A stretch of DNA of 10,271 nt from NCBI GenBank assembly GCA_030592605.1, contig JAUVIT010000033.1, forward strand, positions 1-10,271. The letters run 5' to 3'. Below, one piece after another: positions 1 to 6,274 of this stretch (position 1 is the stretch's first letter; every line of letters starts with the position of its first letter). Origin of the DNA: Bacteroidota bacterium (GTDB lineage: Bacteria > Bacteroidota > Bacteroidia > Bacteroidales > GCA-2748055). The position numbers were made by a program, and so were the translations under genes. The notes under the pieces were generated by a model. That model ran no database searches. It was not told the origin of the DNA and was given only the letters and a program-made list of their open reading frames with translations.

Positions 1-1045
1 AGAACAGACGGCCTCCTTTTAAAAGCCTTGGAACAATGCCATCCACCAGTTTTTCGATCTCAGGAATGATGGTGTGCACAGCCTTATGTACGGTACTGTC
101 CTCCTGGTTAATATTTTCCAATAACTCCCTGATGCTCATTTCGTCCAGGTTTTCGTACCGGGATGTAGATTCTGTAATTGAGACAGATTCATGCTTCTCT
201 GAGCTTTGGGCCTTTTTGTGATAAGTGACAAGGCCCTCGATGGGCGAGGGGATAATCAGGCTGATTTTCAATTGATGCCTGGCCATCACTTTAGCCAGGA
301 TCTCCTTGAAGTAATGGGCTACTGATCCTGCGAAACCTATTTCCAGGGTTCTGAACTCACTGTATTTACTGATGTTTTTTTCGATAAAATCCTCAAATGC
401 ATCAGAAACAATCTCCCGGATCTCCTTATGTTCTATATATTTTGTGACAATCTTGGTTAAGGATGCCAGGTATCTGTTGGCATGTGGTTGGTTGTAAACG
501 TTTTCCAGGATCTGGTCCATGGTGAGTCCTTCCTCTGCAATAATGGCCTCTCTCAGATCATCGCTCAGGTTTCTCTTATGCAGCGCATTTACCAGGCGCT
601 TACCAATATCGGCACCACCCCCTTCATCACCCAGGGAGTATCCCATTGCCGGTACCTTATCGGATATTTTTCCATCCTTATAGAGTCCTGTATTGGAGCC
701 TGTCCCCAGGATGCAGGGAATTCCACTTCTGTCATGGAAAAGAGCTCTAGCCACACCAAGAAGATCATCCTGTACCTGTATATAGGGGTGTACTCCGGTT
801 CTCTTTTGAAGCGACCTGCGGATAATCTCCTTCATCTCTTCATTGGCTACGCCCGATCCGTAGAAGTAGATCTCCAGTATGTTTTGTTCATCTCTCTCAA
901 AATCAAGGCTCCAGAGCTCCTCAACGATTTCTTTTTCACTGGAATGGTAGGGATTAATGCCCCGGGTAGACATGCTTCGAATCTCATCTCCGTTTATCAA
1001 TCTCCAATCGGTCTTGGTGGAGCCGCTATCTGCTATCAATATCAT
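1..1045 (-). CDS. Fused MurK-type amino-sugar kinase and MurQ (MurNAc-6-phosphate etherase), C-terminus cut by window edge
   Basis: A single reading frame runs from ATG at 1045 to the left edge (348 codons, no stop). Residues 1-280 are a BadF/BadG-type ASKHA kinase: phosphate-1 loop DSGSTKTDW (6-14), GTGSNTG (114-120), GYSLGDEGGGADIGK (135-149) and GFAGSV (238-243). This is the family of N-acetylglucosamine kinase and of MurK, which phosphorylates MurNAc and GlcNAc at C6. From about residue 289 the frame continues into the MurQ N-terminus: ITESTSRYENLDEMS, then INQEDSTV, then KGGRLF, which in MurQ precedes the SIS-domain sugar-phosphate loop. MurQ cleaves the lactyl ether of MurNAc-6-P to GlcNAc-6-P and D-lactate in the cytoplasm. 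The join has no stop and no ATG, GTG or TTG that could start a separate MurQ. A normal MurQ would need roughly 230 more residues beyond the edge. The kinase's exact sugar is inferred from the fusion. The start is the only ATG near the conserved N-terminus; no Shine-Dalgarno is visible. Confidence 0.9.
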   Translation of the reverse strand, partial: MILIADSGSTKTDWRLINGDEIRSMSTRGINPYHSSEKEIVEELWSLDFERDEQNILEIYFYGSGVANEEMKEIIRRSLQKRTGVHPYIQVQDDLLGVARALFHDRSGIPCILGTGSNTGLYKDGKISDKVPAMGYSLGDEGGGADIGKRLVNALHKRNLSDDLREAIIAEEGLTMDQILENVYNQPHANRYLASLTKIVTKYIEHKEIREIVSDAFEDFIEKNISKYSEFRTLEIGFAGSVAHYFKEILAKVMARHQLKISLIIPSPIEGLVTYHKKAQSSEKHESVSITESTSRYENLDEMSIRELLENINQEDSTVHKAVHTIIPEIEKLVDGIVPRLLKGGRLF

Positions 1046-1084
1046 GATATAGTAATATGAATGATGTATGACAAATTACTTGAA

Positions 1085-1092
1085 TAAATTTG
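1085..1092 (+). promoter_or_regulatory. Candidate Bacteroidota -7 promoter box for the glycosidase gene
   Basis: TAAATTTG matches the TAnnTTTG consensus of the Bacteroidota primary sigma factor exactly. It would place a transcript start near 1099 and a leader of about 48 bases before the ATG at 1147. No clear TTTG is found at the expected -33 spacing, so support rests on the single box in an AT-rich stretch. Confidence 0.4.
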
Positions 1093-1108
1093 TAAATTGC
1101 AACACTAA

Positions 1109-1121
1109 TGTCACACTGACA
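1109..1121. repeat. Perfect 5-base-arm inverted repeat, possible operator
   Basis: TGTCA-CAC-TGACA is a perfect palindrome with a 3-base centre. It lies just downstream of the candidate start of the glycosidase transcript, a common place for a repressor site. It does not match the usual FadR-type GntR core (GT-3-AC), so assignment to the nearby GntR regulator is open. A further TGACA lies at 1069-1073. Confidence 0.35.
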
Positions 1122-1146
1122 CCTGGAGCTCTTGATAAGAAACAGT

Positions 1147-2661
1147 ATGTTAGTTGCTATTTTTCAGCGGTTTCTGCTTATTCTCGGTTTCTGCGGAATC
1201 TTTGTGCAGGCTCTATCTGCGCAGTCACCCAAGAGGGAATTTAGAGGAGTATGGGTGGCCACGGTGGCCAACATCGACTGGCCCTCTGAACCTGGACTCT
1301 CCACTTATGAACAGCAGCATGAGATCCTGGACATTGTGGATATGCATAAGCTTAACGGGATAAATGCCATCATCCTGCAGGTACGGCCTACGGCAGATGC
1401 CCTCTATTCATCTGAACTGGAACCCTGGTCGGGATTTCTTACAGGAGAGCAGGGGAAGGCTCCCGACCCTTTCTACGATCCGCTGGAGTTCTGGACCCGT
1501 GAAGCACATAAGCGTGGCATGGAACTGCATGCATGGTTCAATCCTTACCGGATCAACGTGGATACTGCCGATTCCCTGAGCGGAAGCCATATAATTCACA
1601 AGCACCCCGAATGGTTGTTCTCTTATGGGGGAAGATCCTATTTCTCACCGGCCAATCCCGGAGTTTGGGATTTTGTCAGAGAAGTGGTTGTGGATGTGGT
1701 CAGGAGATATGACGTGGATGCCATCCACTTTGATGATTACTTCTATCCATACAGAATTGAAAACCAGGAATTTCCCGACAGCCTGGATTTTGCCCGGTAT
1801 GGAGGAAAATTTTACCCTGACCGCCTCGAAGAATGGAGAAGACATAACGTCGACACCATAATTGCCATGCTTGGAGCAGCCATTAAGGAGGAGAAACCAT
1901 GGGTGAAGTTTGGGATCAGTCCTTTCGGGGTATGGCGAAACCGCTCCGAGGATGAGCGGGGGTCTGAAACTACTGCAGGGACCTCCAATTATGACGGATT
2001 GTATGCAGATGTCTTGCTTTGGCAGCAAAAAGGGTGGATCGATTACCTGATGCCGCAATTGTACTGGCGGGAGAATCATCCTGCAGTGGGCTTTTCCACT
2101 CTGGCCTACTGGTGGAACGATTTTAGCTTTGGGAGGCACATGTATGTGGGACTGGCGCCCTACAGGCTGGACAAGAAATCCTTATATCCACAGTGGCGAA
2201 AGGAGAAGTATCTCCTCAGGCAGATAGATTTGATCCGGAATCTGGAGGGGCTCGACGGTTTCGGGTATTTCAGCAGCAAACATTTTTTCCGAAAAGAACT
2301 GGCCAAACTAAATAAGAATTTGCAAAATAAACATTGCAAAACACCTGCCCTGGTTCCGGAAATGCCCTGGATCGATGCGCGGGCTCCCGGGAAGCCTGCG
2401 GGTTTAAGGATGGAAGGGAAGAAACTGGTCTGGGATGTGCCGGAGACTCCGGATGAGATGGACCGCTCCAGGTTTTTTACGGTTTACAGGTATAAGCCAG
2501 GGGAGAATACCCGGATCAAAAGTGTGGCTTACCTGTTGCAGCTTACTGGCGAATCCCGCATTACTTTTGAGAAGGGGATTCCGGCAGGGGTCTACCGCGT
2601 TTCCGGTCTTGACAGGCTCAACAACGAGAGTCAGTTAAGCGATCCCCTGGTGGTGGAATAG
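1147..2661 (+). CDS. Secreted GHL10 (DUF187) family glycosidase with C-terminal Fn3-like domain, related to DigH/YddW
   Basis: The 504-residue product has a signal peptide (about 1-25; cleavage after ALSA, before QS) and no good lipobox, so it is probably periplasmic. Residues 30-390 are a GHL10 TIM-barrel: FRGVWVATVANIDWPS (32-47), QVRPTADALY (78-87), HAWFNPYR (128-135), HFDDYFYPY (194-202) with a likely acidic catalytic pair, GISPFGVWRN (256-265) and LMPQLYW (301-307). Residues 415-504 look like a fibronectin-III-type beta domain. The E. coli member DigH (YddW) cuts peptidoglycan glycan strands stripped of stem peptides. Divergent placement against a kinase-MurQ gene supports a wall-glycan substrate here, though other polysaccharides are not excluded. 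ATG 1147 is chosen over an in-frame TTG at 1132 because it gives a compact signal peptide. The stop lies 24 bases before the GntR gene, suggesting one operon. Confidence 0.88.
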   Translation: MLVAIFQRFLLILGFCGIFVQALSAQSPKREFRGVWVATVANIDWPSEPGLSTYEQQHEILDIVDMHKLNGINAIILQVRPTADALYSSELEPWSGFLTGEQGKAPDPFYDPLEFWTREAHKRGMELHAWFNPYRINVDTADSLSGSHIIHKHPEWLFSYGGRSYFSPANPGVWDFVREVVVDVVRRYDVDAIHFDDYFYPYRIENQEFPDSLDFARYGGKFYPDRLEEWRRHNVDTIIAMLGAAIKEEKPWVKFGISPFGVWRNRSEDERGSETTAGTSNYDGLYADVLLWQQKGWIDYLMPQLYWRENHPAVGFSTLAYWWNDFSFGRHMYVGLAPYRLDKKSLYPQWRKEKYLLRQIDLIRNLEGLDGFGYFSSKHFFRKELAKLNKNLQNKHCKTPALVPEMPWIDARAPGKPAGLRMEGKKLVWDVPETPDEMDRSRFFTVYRYKPGENTRIKSVAYLLQLTGESRITFEKGIPAGVYRVSGLDRLNNESQLSDPLVVE

Positions 2662-2685
2662 ATAAGATCTACTAAATCTGTATGG

Positions 2686-3414
2686 ATGGATGATATATTT
2701 CAAAATATTGGCAATAAACTTACCCTGAGTCAGCGGATAGAGCGTACACTGGAAAATGCCATCCGGGAGAAGAAGCTTACAGTGGGATCGAAGTTACCCA
2801 CGGAGAGAGAGATGTGCGAGTCTTTTGGAGTAAGCAGAACCGCCCTGAGGGAAGCTTTGAGACGTTTGAGCGCACGTGGACTGGTTACCATCCAAAAAGG
2901 CAGTGGCATGTATGTAAGCGAGATCAATATCGAAGATGCCATGGATACCCTTAACCTCTATTACGATCTGAAATTTGATAAAAATCTTCTTTCCCAGATC
3001 ATTGAGGTGAGGTATATATTTGAACCGGAAATTGCCAAGCTTGCTGCCATAAACAGGACCAAAAAAGACCTGGACATATTAAGCAGAAACCTTGTCGAGT
3101 TTGAAAAGTGCAATCCCGACAATACCCAGTTGGAAGCCGATCTGGACAACAACTTCCACCTGGCAATAACAAAGGCCACACTGAATCCCATTGTTCAGAT
3201 TACCATGGAGCCCATTTTCTCATTGCTTCCCAGGATGAGGAACTATATATACGGAAATATTGAAGGGGAGAAGCCCCATACCATTAAGTTCCATAAGGAT
3301 CTCCTGGAAGCAGTCAGGAAGCAGGATGGTGAGCGGGCGTATTCGATCATGAAAGAGCACCTGGAGCGCACCAGGGAGATCTATAGTAAACATATGAAGC
3401 CGGAATTTTCTTAA
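2686..3414 (+). CDS. FadR-subfamily GntR transcriptional regulator with FCD ligand domain
   Basis: The 242-residue protein is of normal length for the family. Residues 13-78 form a winged helix-turn-helix: SKLPTEREMCESFGVSRTAL (35-54), then REALRRL, then the wing RGLVTIQKGSGMYV. Residues 100-235 form an all-helical FCD domain. A predicted metal and carboxylate site is visible: Asp154 and His158 (DNNFH), His203 (KFHKD) and His225 (KEHLE). FCD regulators commonly sense small carboxylates (lactate in LldR, pyruvate in PdhR, sugar acids in others). It follows the glycosidase by 24 bases. MurQ releases D-lactate, so a lactate-type ligand would make sense, but this is inference; control of wall-sugar genes is suggested by position only. 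ATG 2686 is the first in-frame start and keeps the usual short arm before the DNA-binding domain. Confidence 0.9.
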   Translation: MDDIFQNIGNKLTLSQRIERTLENAIREKKLTVGSKLPTEREMCESFGVSRTALREALRRLSARGLVTIQKGSGMYVSEINIEDAMDTLNLYYDLKFDKNLLSQIIEVRYIFEPEIAKLAAINRTKKDLDILSRNLVEFEKCNPDNTQLEADLDNNFHLAITKATLNPIVQITMEPIFSLLPRMRNYIYGNIEGEKPHTIKFHKDLLEAVRKQDGERAYSIMKEHLERTREIYSKHMKPEFS

Positions 3415-3415
3415 A

Positions 3416-3430
3416 GCAAAACATTTTTGC
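3416..3430. repeat. Small inverted repeat just after the GntR stop codon
   Basis: GCAAAA-CAT-TTTTGC has perfect 6-base arms and begins 2 bases after the regulator's TAA. The stem is AT-rich and no T tract follows, so it is a poor intrinsic terminator. Its right half (CATTTTTG, 3422-3429) is one base off the TAnnTTTG promoter box and would give a 29-base leader to the small ORF at 3465. It could be a weak promoter, an operator, or chance. Confidence 0.3.
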
Positions 3431-3464
3431 AGCTCTGGCGTTATTCTCTGCATAAAGGGAATAG

Positions 3465-3605
3465 ATGAGTAAGAGATTGTGCAAGGAGAGTGACGGACTG
3501 GATGAGAAGCTGGTGGATAGGGAGATGCAGTATAGTTGTACCAAATGTGATAAACAATCCCCAAAAGAGAAATGGTGTTGCAAGCCCAAGAAAATAAAGC
3601 AATGA
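3465..3605 (+). CDS. Small Cys-rich protein of 46 residues with CxxC and CC-KPKK motif, function unknown
   Basis: An ATG directly after an in-frame TAG opens a 46-codon frame with a purine-rich site AAAGGGA at 3454-3460, four bases before the ATG, one of the better ribosome sites in the window. The product is very hydrophilic and has Cys at 6, 25, 28, 38 and 39: YSCTKCDKQ, then KWCCKPKKIKQ at the C-terminus. A paired CxxC and CC in a Lys-rich context looks like a tiny metal-binding (zinc ribbon-like) knuckle. I recall short bacterial proteins ending in a similar C-KPKK(I/V) tail but cannot name a family. It fills an otherwise empty 157-base gap. Its TGA shares ATGA (3602-3605) with an internal Met codon of the next gene, and it overlaps that gene's longer start by 34 bases. 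It could still be a chance ORF. Confidence 0.6.
   Translation: MSKRLCKESDGLDEKLVDREMQYSCTKCDKQSPKEKWCCKPKKIKQ
3533..3543. promoter_or_regulatory. Candidate FadR-type GntR operator ahead of the nucleotidyltransferase gene
   Basis: TAGTTGTACCA fits TNGTNNNACNA, the core reported for several FadR-subfamily regulators (LldR and PdhR type), and lies about 30 bases before the nucleotidyltransferase start, next to a gene for such a regulator. A one-mismatch version (ATGTATGACAA) is at 1064-1074 in the divergent region. Six fixed bases make a chance hit in 157 bases a few percent likely. It falls within the small ORF at 3465-3605, so the bases may be fixed by coding instead. Confidence 0.22.
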
Positions 3606-4288
3606 TTCTGGCGGCAGGGCTGGGTACCCGCCTGAAGCCGCTGACCGATCATAAGCCCAAAGCCTTGCTTGAATGGGAGGGTAGGCCCTTGCTGGAACAT
3701 ATAATTGAAAAGCTGAAATCCAATGGCTTTACTTCCATCATTATCAATGTGCACCATCATGCCGCTTTGATCATGGATTTTGTGAAGCAAAAGGATAAGT
3801 TTGGGATTGAGATTGAGTTCTCACATGAAAAGGATGAACTGCTCGATACCGGAGGCGGAATTGCCAATGCATCCTGGTTTTTCGGTGAAGATCCCTTTCT
3901 TGTATATAATGTGGATGTCATTAGTGATATAGATTTGCGTGCCATGTATGAGGATCATCTTAAGAGTGGAAGCCTGGCTACGCTGGCAGTGAAGGAGCGG
4001 GTGACCACCCGAAGCCTGTTGATGAGTGAAGATGGCTTTTTAAAGGGCTGGCGTGATAACCGGAGCGGCGAAACCATTCTTGCCTGTGATTCAGCAGACG
4101 GGCTTATTCCCATCGCCTTCAGCGCCATTCATATCATGGATCCCAAAGTTTTCACTCTATTTCCTAAGGAGAAACGTTTTCCGCTGATGCCCTTTTACCT
4201 GGATCTGGCGCTTTCCTATCCTGTCAATCTATTCCGGCACGATCGCGATAGCTGGGCCGATATGGGTAAATTGGAATCCTTTACCTGA
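3572..4288 (+). CDS. Sugar-1-phosphate nucleotidyltransferase, MurU/ManC-like
   Basis: The 238-residue enzyme has one NTP-transferase domain: nucleotide loop LAAGLGTRLKPLTDHKPKAL (13-32), LLDTGGGI (90-97), metal-binding YNVDV (112-116) and the C-terminal WADMGK (228-233). The family transfers NMP from NTP to a sugar 1-phosphate in the cytoplasm. Short size and lack of a C-terminal hexapeptide or acyltransferase domain match MurU (MurNAc-1-P uridylyltransferase) and small mannose-1-P guanylyltransferases. Context with a MurQ fusion and a DigH-like enzyme favours an amino-sugar role, but no AmgK kinase gene is in the window, so substrate and nucleotide are unproven. Two starts are possible: ATG 3572 gives the usual residues before MILAAG (the family typically begins KAMILAAG), while ATG 3602 overlaps the small ORF's stop as ATGA but loses them. 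I prefer 3572. cysH follows after 19 bases. Confidence 0.82.
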   Translation: MVLQAQENKAMILAAGLGTRLKPLTDHKPKALLEWEGRPLLEHIIEKLKSNGFTSIIINVHHHAALIMDFVKQKDKFGIEIEFSHEKDELLDTGGGIANASWFFGEDPFLVYNVDVISDIDLRAMYEDHLKSGSLATLAVKERVTTRSLLMSEDGFLKGWRDNRSGETILACDSADGLIPIAFSAIHIMDPKVFTLFPKEKRFPLMPFYLDLALSYPVNLFRHDRDSWADMGKLESFT

Positions 4289-4307
4289 TTTGTTATTTAG
4301 CAAGAAT

Positions 4308-5027
4308 ATGGAATTAAGCGATAAGTTAGAGGCGCAAATAGCGCAATGGAATCAGGAGCTGAAAGGCAAGAGCCCCATGGGAGTCATTGGTTTTTTCCTG
4401 CAGCATTTTGGTGAACATATCGTTCTATCCACCAGTCTTGGACTGGAGGACCAGGTAATTACTGAGATGGTGCTTCGCCAGAAGAAAGATACAGAGGTCT
4501 TTACCCTCGACACCGGGAGGCTTTTCCCTGAAACATATGATCTGATTGCCCGGACCAATAAGTTTTTTGGCATACGCATGAAGACCTATTTTCCGGAGCC
4601 TGCAAAAGTGGAGGAGATGGTGGCAGCCAAGGGGATCAACCTCTTTTATGATAGTGTTGAGAACAGGAAACTATGCTGTTCCGTCAGGAAGGTGGCCCAG
4701 CTTCCCAGGGCCTTCAAAGGTAAGCAGGCGTGGATCTGCGGATTACGGAAAGACCAATCGGTCTCCAGGTTTTTTAATAAGATGGTGGAGTGGGATGCCA
4801 ACAACGGACTGCTTAAGATCAATCCCTTGATAAACTGGACCGAAAAGGAGGTGTGGGATTATATCAAAAAGAATAATATTCCCTATAATCTTCTGCATGA
4901 CAGGGGATTTCCCAGCATTGGCTGTGAGCCGTGTACCCGGGCCATAGAACCCGGAGAGGATATCCGTTCCGGTCGGTGGTGGTGGGAAAGTGAGCTGCAC
5001 AAGGAGTGCGGCCTTCATAAAAAATAG
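4308..5027 (+). CDS. cysH: Adenylylsulfate (APS) reductase, iron-sulfur type, thioredoxin-dependent
   Basis: The 239-residue protein is a CysH-family assimilatory reductase, turning APS (or PAPS) into sulfite plus nucleotide in the cytoplasm. The PP-loop-like nucleotide region is LSTSLGLEDQVI (40-51), followed by LDTGRLFPETY (67-77). The paired Cys123-Cys124 (KLCCSVRK) and Cys206-x2-Cys209 (GCEPC) are the four ligands of the [4Fe-4S] cluster that marks APS-type enzymes. Cys234 in KECGLH is the catalytic Cys carrying the S-sulfocysteine intermediate. All are intact. ATG 4308 is chosen; an in-frame TTG at 4290 would add six unconserved residues and nearly abut the upstream TGA. It probably shares a transcript with the nucleotidyltransferase (19-base gap), while cysD/cysN are not here. 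The 3' end faces mnmA. Confidence 0.93.
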   Translation: MELSDKLEAQIAQWNQELKGKSPMGVIGFFLQHFGEHIVLSTSLGLEDQVITEMVLRQKKDTEVFTLDTGRLFPETYDLIARTNKFFGIRMKTYFPEPAKVEEMVAAKGINLFYDSVENRKLCCSVRKVAQLPRAFKGKQAWICGLRKDQSVSRFFNKMVEWDANNGLLKINPLINWTEKEVWDYIKKNNIPYNLLHDRGFPSIGCEPCTRAIEPGEDIRSGRWWWESELHKECGLHKK

Positions 5028-5034
5028 CCTTCTT

Positions 5035-6216
5035 CTACTGATTGATAACTCCCGATCCCAGGAGTTCGGCTCCATCATACCACGCTGCAAATTGTCCGGC
5101 TGCAACTCCCCGCTGGGGCTCCTTAAATGTGATGTAGAGACCTGAATTGGTCATGTGTAGCGTGCCCTCCTGCAGGGCCTGCCGATACCGAATCCTTACC
5201 AGATAGTCGCGGCTTTCACCAATTTGCATTGCCAGGTCCCTTCTTACCCAGTGTATTTCCGAGGTGATGATTTTGAGTCCACGCCTGTAGAGGCCGGGGT
5301 GCTCTTGTCCCTGTCCCACATAAATTCTGTTGGTCTTTACATCCGTAGCGATCACAAACAGAGGCTCTGTTTTCCCACCCACATTTAAACCTTTTCGTTG
5401 TCCCACCGTGAAGAAATGGGCTCCCTGGTGCTTCCCGGTCCACTGTCCATCCTCTTTGACATAAGGCCAGGGCGCACAGATGGCTTCCAGATCCTCCATG
5501 TCTTGTTTTTCAGAACTGTATTGACCCAGGTCGGCAGGGATCTCAAAAATATTGCCTTCCCGGGCTTTCAATTTCTGTTGCAGAAATACCGGAAGATGGA
5601 CCTTGCCAACGAAACAGATTCCCTGACTGTCCTTTTTTCCGGCAGAGGCTAGTCCCTGTGCCCTGGCAATCTCCCTCACCTCTGGCTTTTGGAGATGTCC
5701 GATGGGAAACAGGGTTCTGGCAAGTTGTTCCTGAGACAGCTGACAGAGAAAGTAGCTCTGGTCCTTGTTGGGATCATCTCCAGCCAGGAGGTGATGAATC
5801 TCCGCCCCCCCCTTATTGCTGGTCTCTTTTCTGCAATAATGACCTGTGGCCACATAGTTTGGTTTATAGACTTTTGCCGCTTCAAGGAAGGCATCGAACT
5901 TAATTTCCCGATTGCAGAGTACATCGGGATTGGGAGTACGGCCTATCTGATATTCAGAGAACATATAATCGATGACCCGTTCCCGGTAGGGCTCACTCAG
6001 ATCCACTACATGGAAAGGGATATCCAGCTTTTTGGCAACCAGTTCAGCAAAGACCACATCTTCGTCCCAGGGACAATCCGCATCAATTACGCCGGTTTTA
6101 TCGTGCCAGTTGATCATAAAGAGCCCGATGACCTCGAAGCCTGCTTCCTTTAAAAGGTAGGCAGCCACACTGGAATCTACTCCTCCCGATAATCCAACAA
6201 CAGCACGTTTGGCCAT
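5035..6216 (-). CDS. mnmA: tRNA-specific 2-thiouridylase MnmA
   Basis: The 393-residue enzyme makes 2-thiouridine at the wobble position of tRNA Lys, Glu and Gln, using ATP and relayed sulfur. Visible parts are the PP-loop GLSGGVDSSVAAYL (8-21), nucleophile Cys101 in NPDVLCNREIKF, TGHY (124-127), KDQSYFL (151-157) and the second catalytic Cys201 in DSQGICFVGK. C-terminal beta-barrel parts include FTVGQRKGL and a GVAAGQFAAWY-like stretch near the end. It is slightly longer than most bacterial MnmA (about 360-370), partly from loop insertions near residues 130-140 and 220-250. A run of eight G lies in codons 135-138. Its stop is 7 bases from the cysH stop, so no room for a terminator exists between them. 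MAKRAVVGLSGG is the standard N-terminus, fixing the start at 6216. Confidence 0.96.
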   Translation of the reverse strand: MAKRAVVGLSGGVDSSVAAYLLKEAGFEVIGLFMINWHDKTGVIDADCPWDEDVVFAELVAKKLDIPFHVVDLSEPYRERVIDYMFSEYQIGRTPNPDVLCNREIKFDAFLEAAKVYKPNYVATGHYCRKETSNKGGAEIHHLLAGDDPNKDQSYFLCQLSQEQLARTLFPIGHLQKPEVREIARAQGLASAGKKDSQGICFVGKVHLPVFLQQKLKAREGNIFEIPADLGQYSSEKQDMEDLEAICAPWPYVKEDGQWTGKHQGAHFFTVGQRKGLNVGGKTEPLFVIATDVKTNRIYVGQGQEHPGLYRRGLKIITSEIHWVRRDLAMQIGESRDYLVRIRYRQALQEGTLHMTNSGLYITFKEPQRGVAAGQFAAWYDGAELLGSGVINQ

Positions 6217-6231
6217 GATTTAATTTTGGCA

Positions 6232-6239
6232 CAAAAATA
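6232..6239 (-). promoter_or_regulatory. Candidate -7 promoter box for mnmA
   Basis: Read on the minus strand, TATTTTTG fits the Bacteroidota TAnnTTTG box exactly and lies 15 bases before the mnmA ATG. A TTG is 17 bases further upstream, close to the usual -33 spacing. It implies a leader of only about 8 bases. In the same 58-base divergent gap, TATCTTTA at 6263-6270 is an imperfect plus-strand candidate for the helicase gene. Confidence 0.35.
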
Positions 6240-6274
6240 TGAAATTCTAAGCAATCCAATCTTATCTTTACATA

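Larger units (their letters stand above)
1046..1146. promoter_or_regulatory. Divergent intergenic control region between the kinase-MurQ and glycosidase genes
   Basis: This AT-rich gap of 101 bases must hold the promoters of both divergent genes. It contains an exact Bacteroidota -7 box on the plus strand (1085-1092), a 5-base-arm inverted repeat (1109-1121) and a GTnnnAC site (1064-1074). The pentamer TGTCA or its complement TGACA occurs three times (1069-1073, 1109-1113, 1117-1121), about 0.2 expected by chance in this length. On the minus strand TAATTTG, 25-31 bases upstream of the kinase ATG, is an imperfect -7 candidate. No strong Shine-Dalgarno precedes either gene. Shared control of the two genes is inference. 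Confidence 0.5.

Noticed and set aside
482..1060. Open frame of 192 codons on the plus strand
   Set aside because: It lies antisense to the kinase-MurQ gene, which shows clear family motifs; the plus frame has none.
1645..2139. Open frame of 164 codons on the minus strand
   Set aside because: It is antisense to the GHL10 glycosidase and has no recognisable domain.
2659..2671. TAGAT-AAG-ATCTA inverted repeat at the glycosidase stop codon
   Set aside because: Arms are short and AT-rich, it includes the stop codon, and no T run follows; too weak to call an operator or terminator.
3347..3790. Open frame of 147 codons on the minus strand
   Set aside because: It spans the ends of two real plus-strand genes and the small ORF between them; no motif or ribosome site supports it.
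5047..5066. Inverted repeat AACTCC / GGAGTT near the cysH-mnmA junction as a terminator
   Set aside because: It lies inside the 3' end of mnmA, has an 8-base loop and no T tract on the plus strand; likely chance or coding.
5689..6153. Open frame of 154 codons on the plus strand
   Set aside because: It is antisense to mnmA, whose catalytic residues are all intact.
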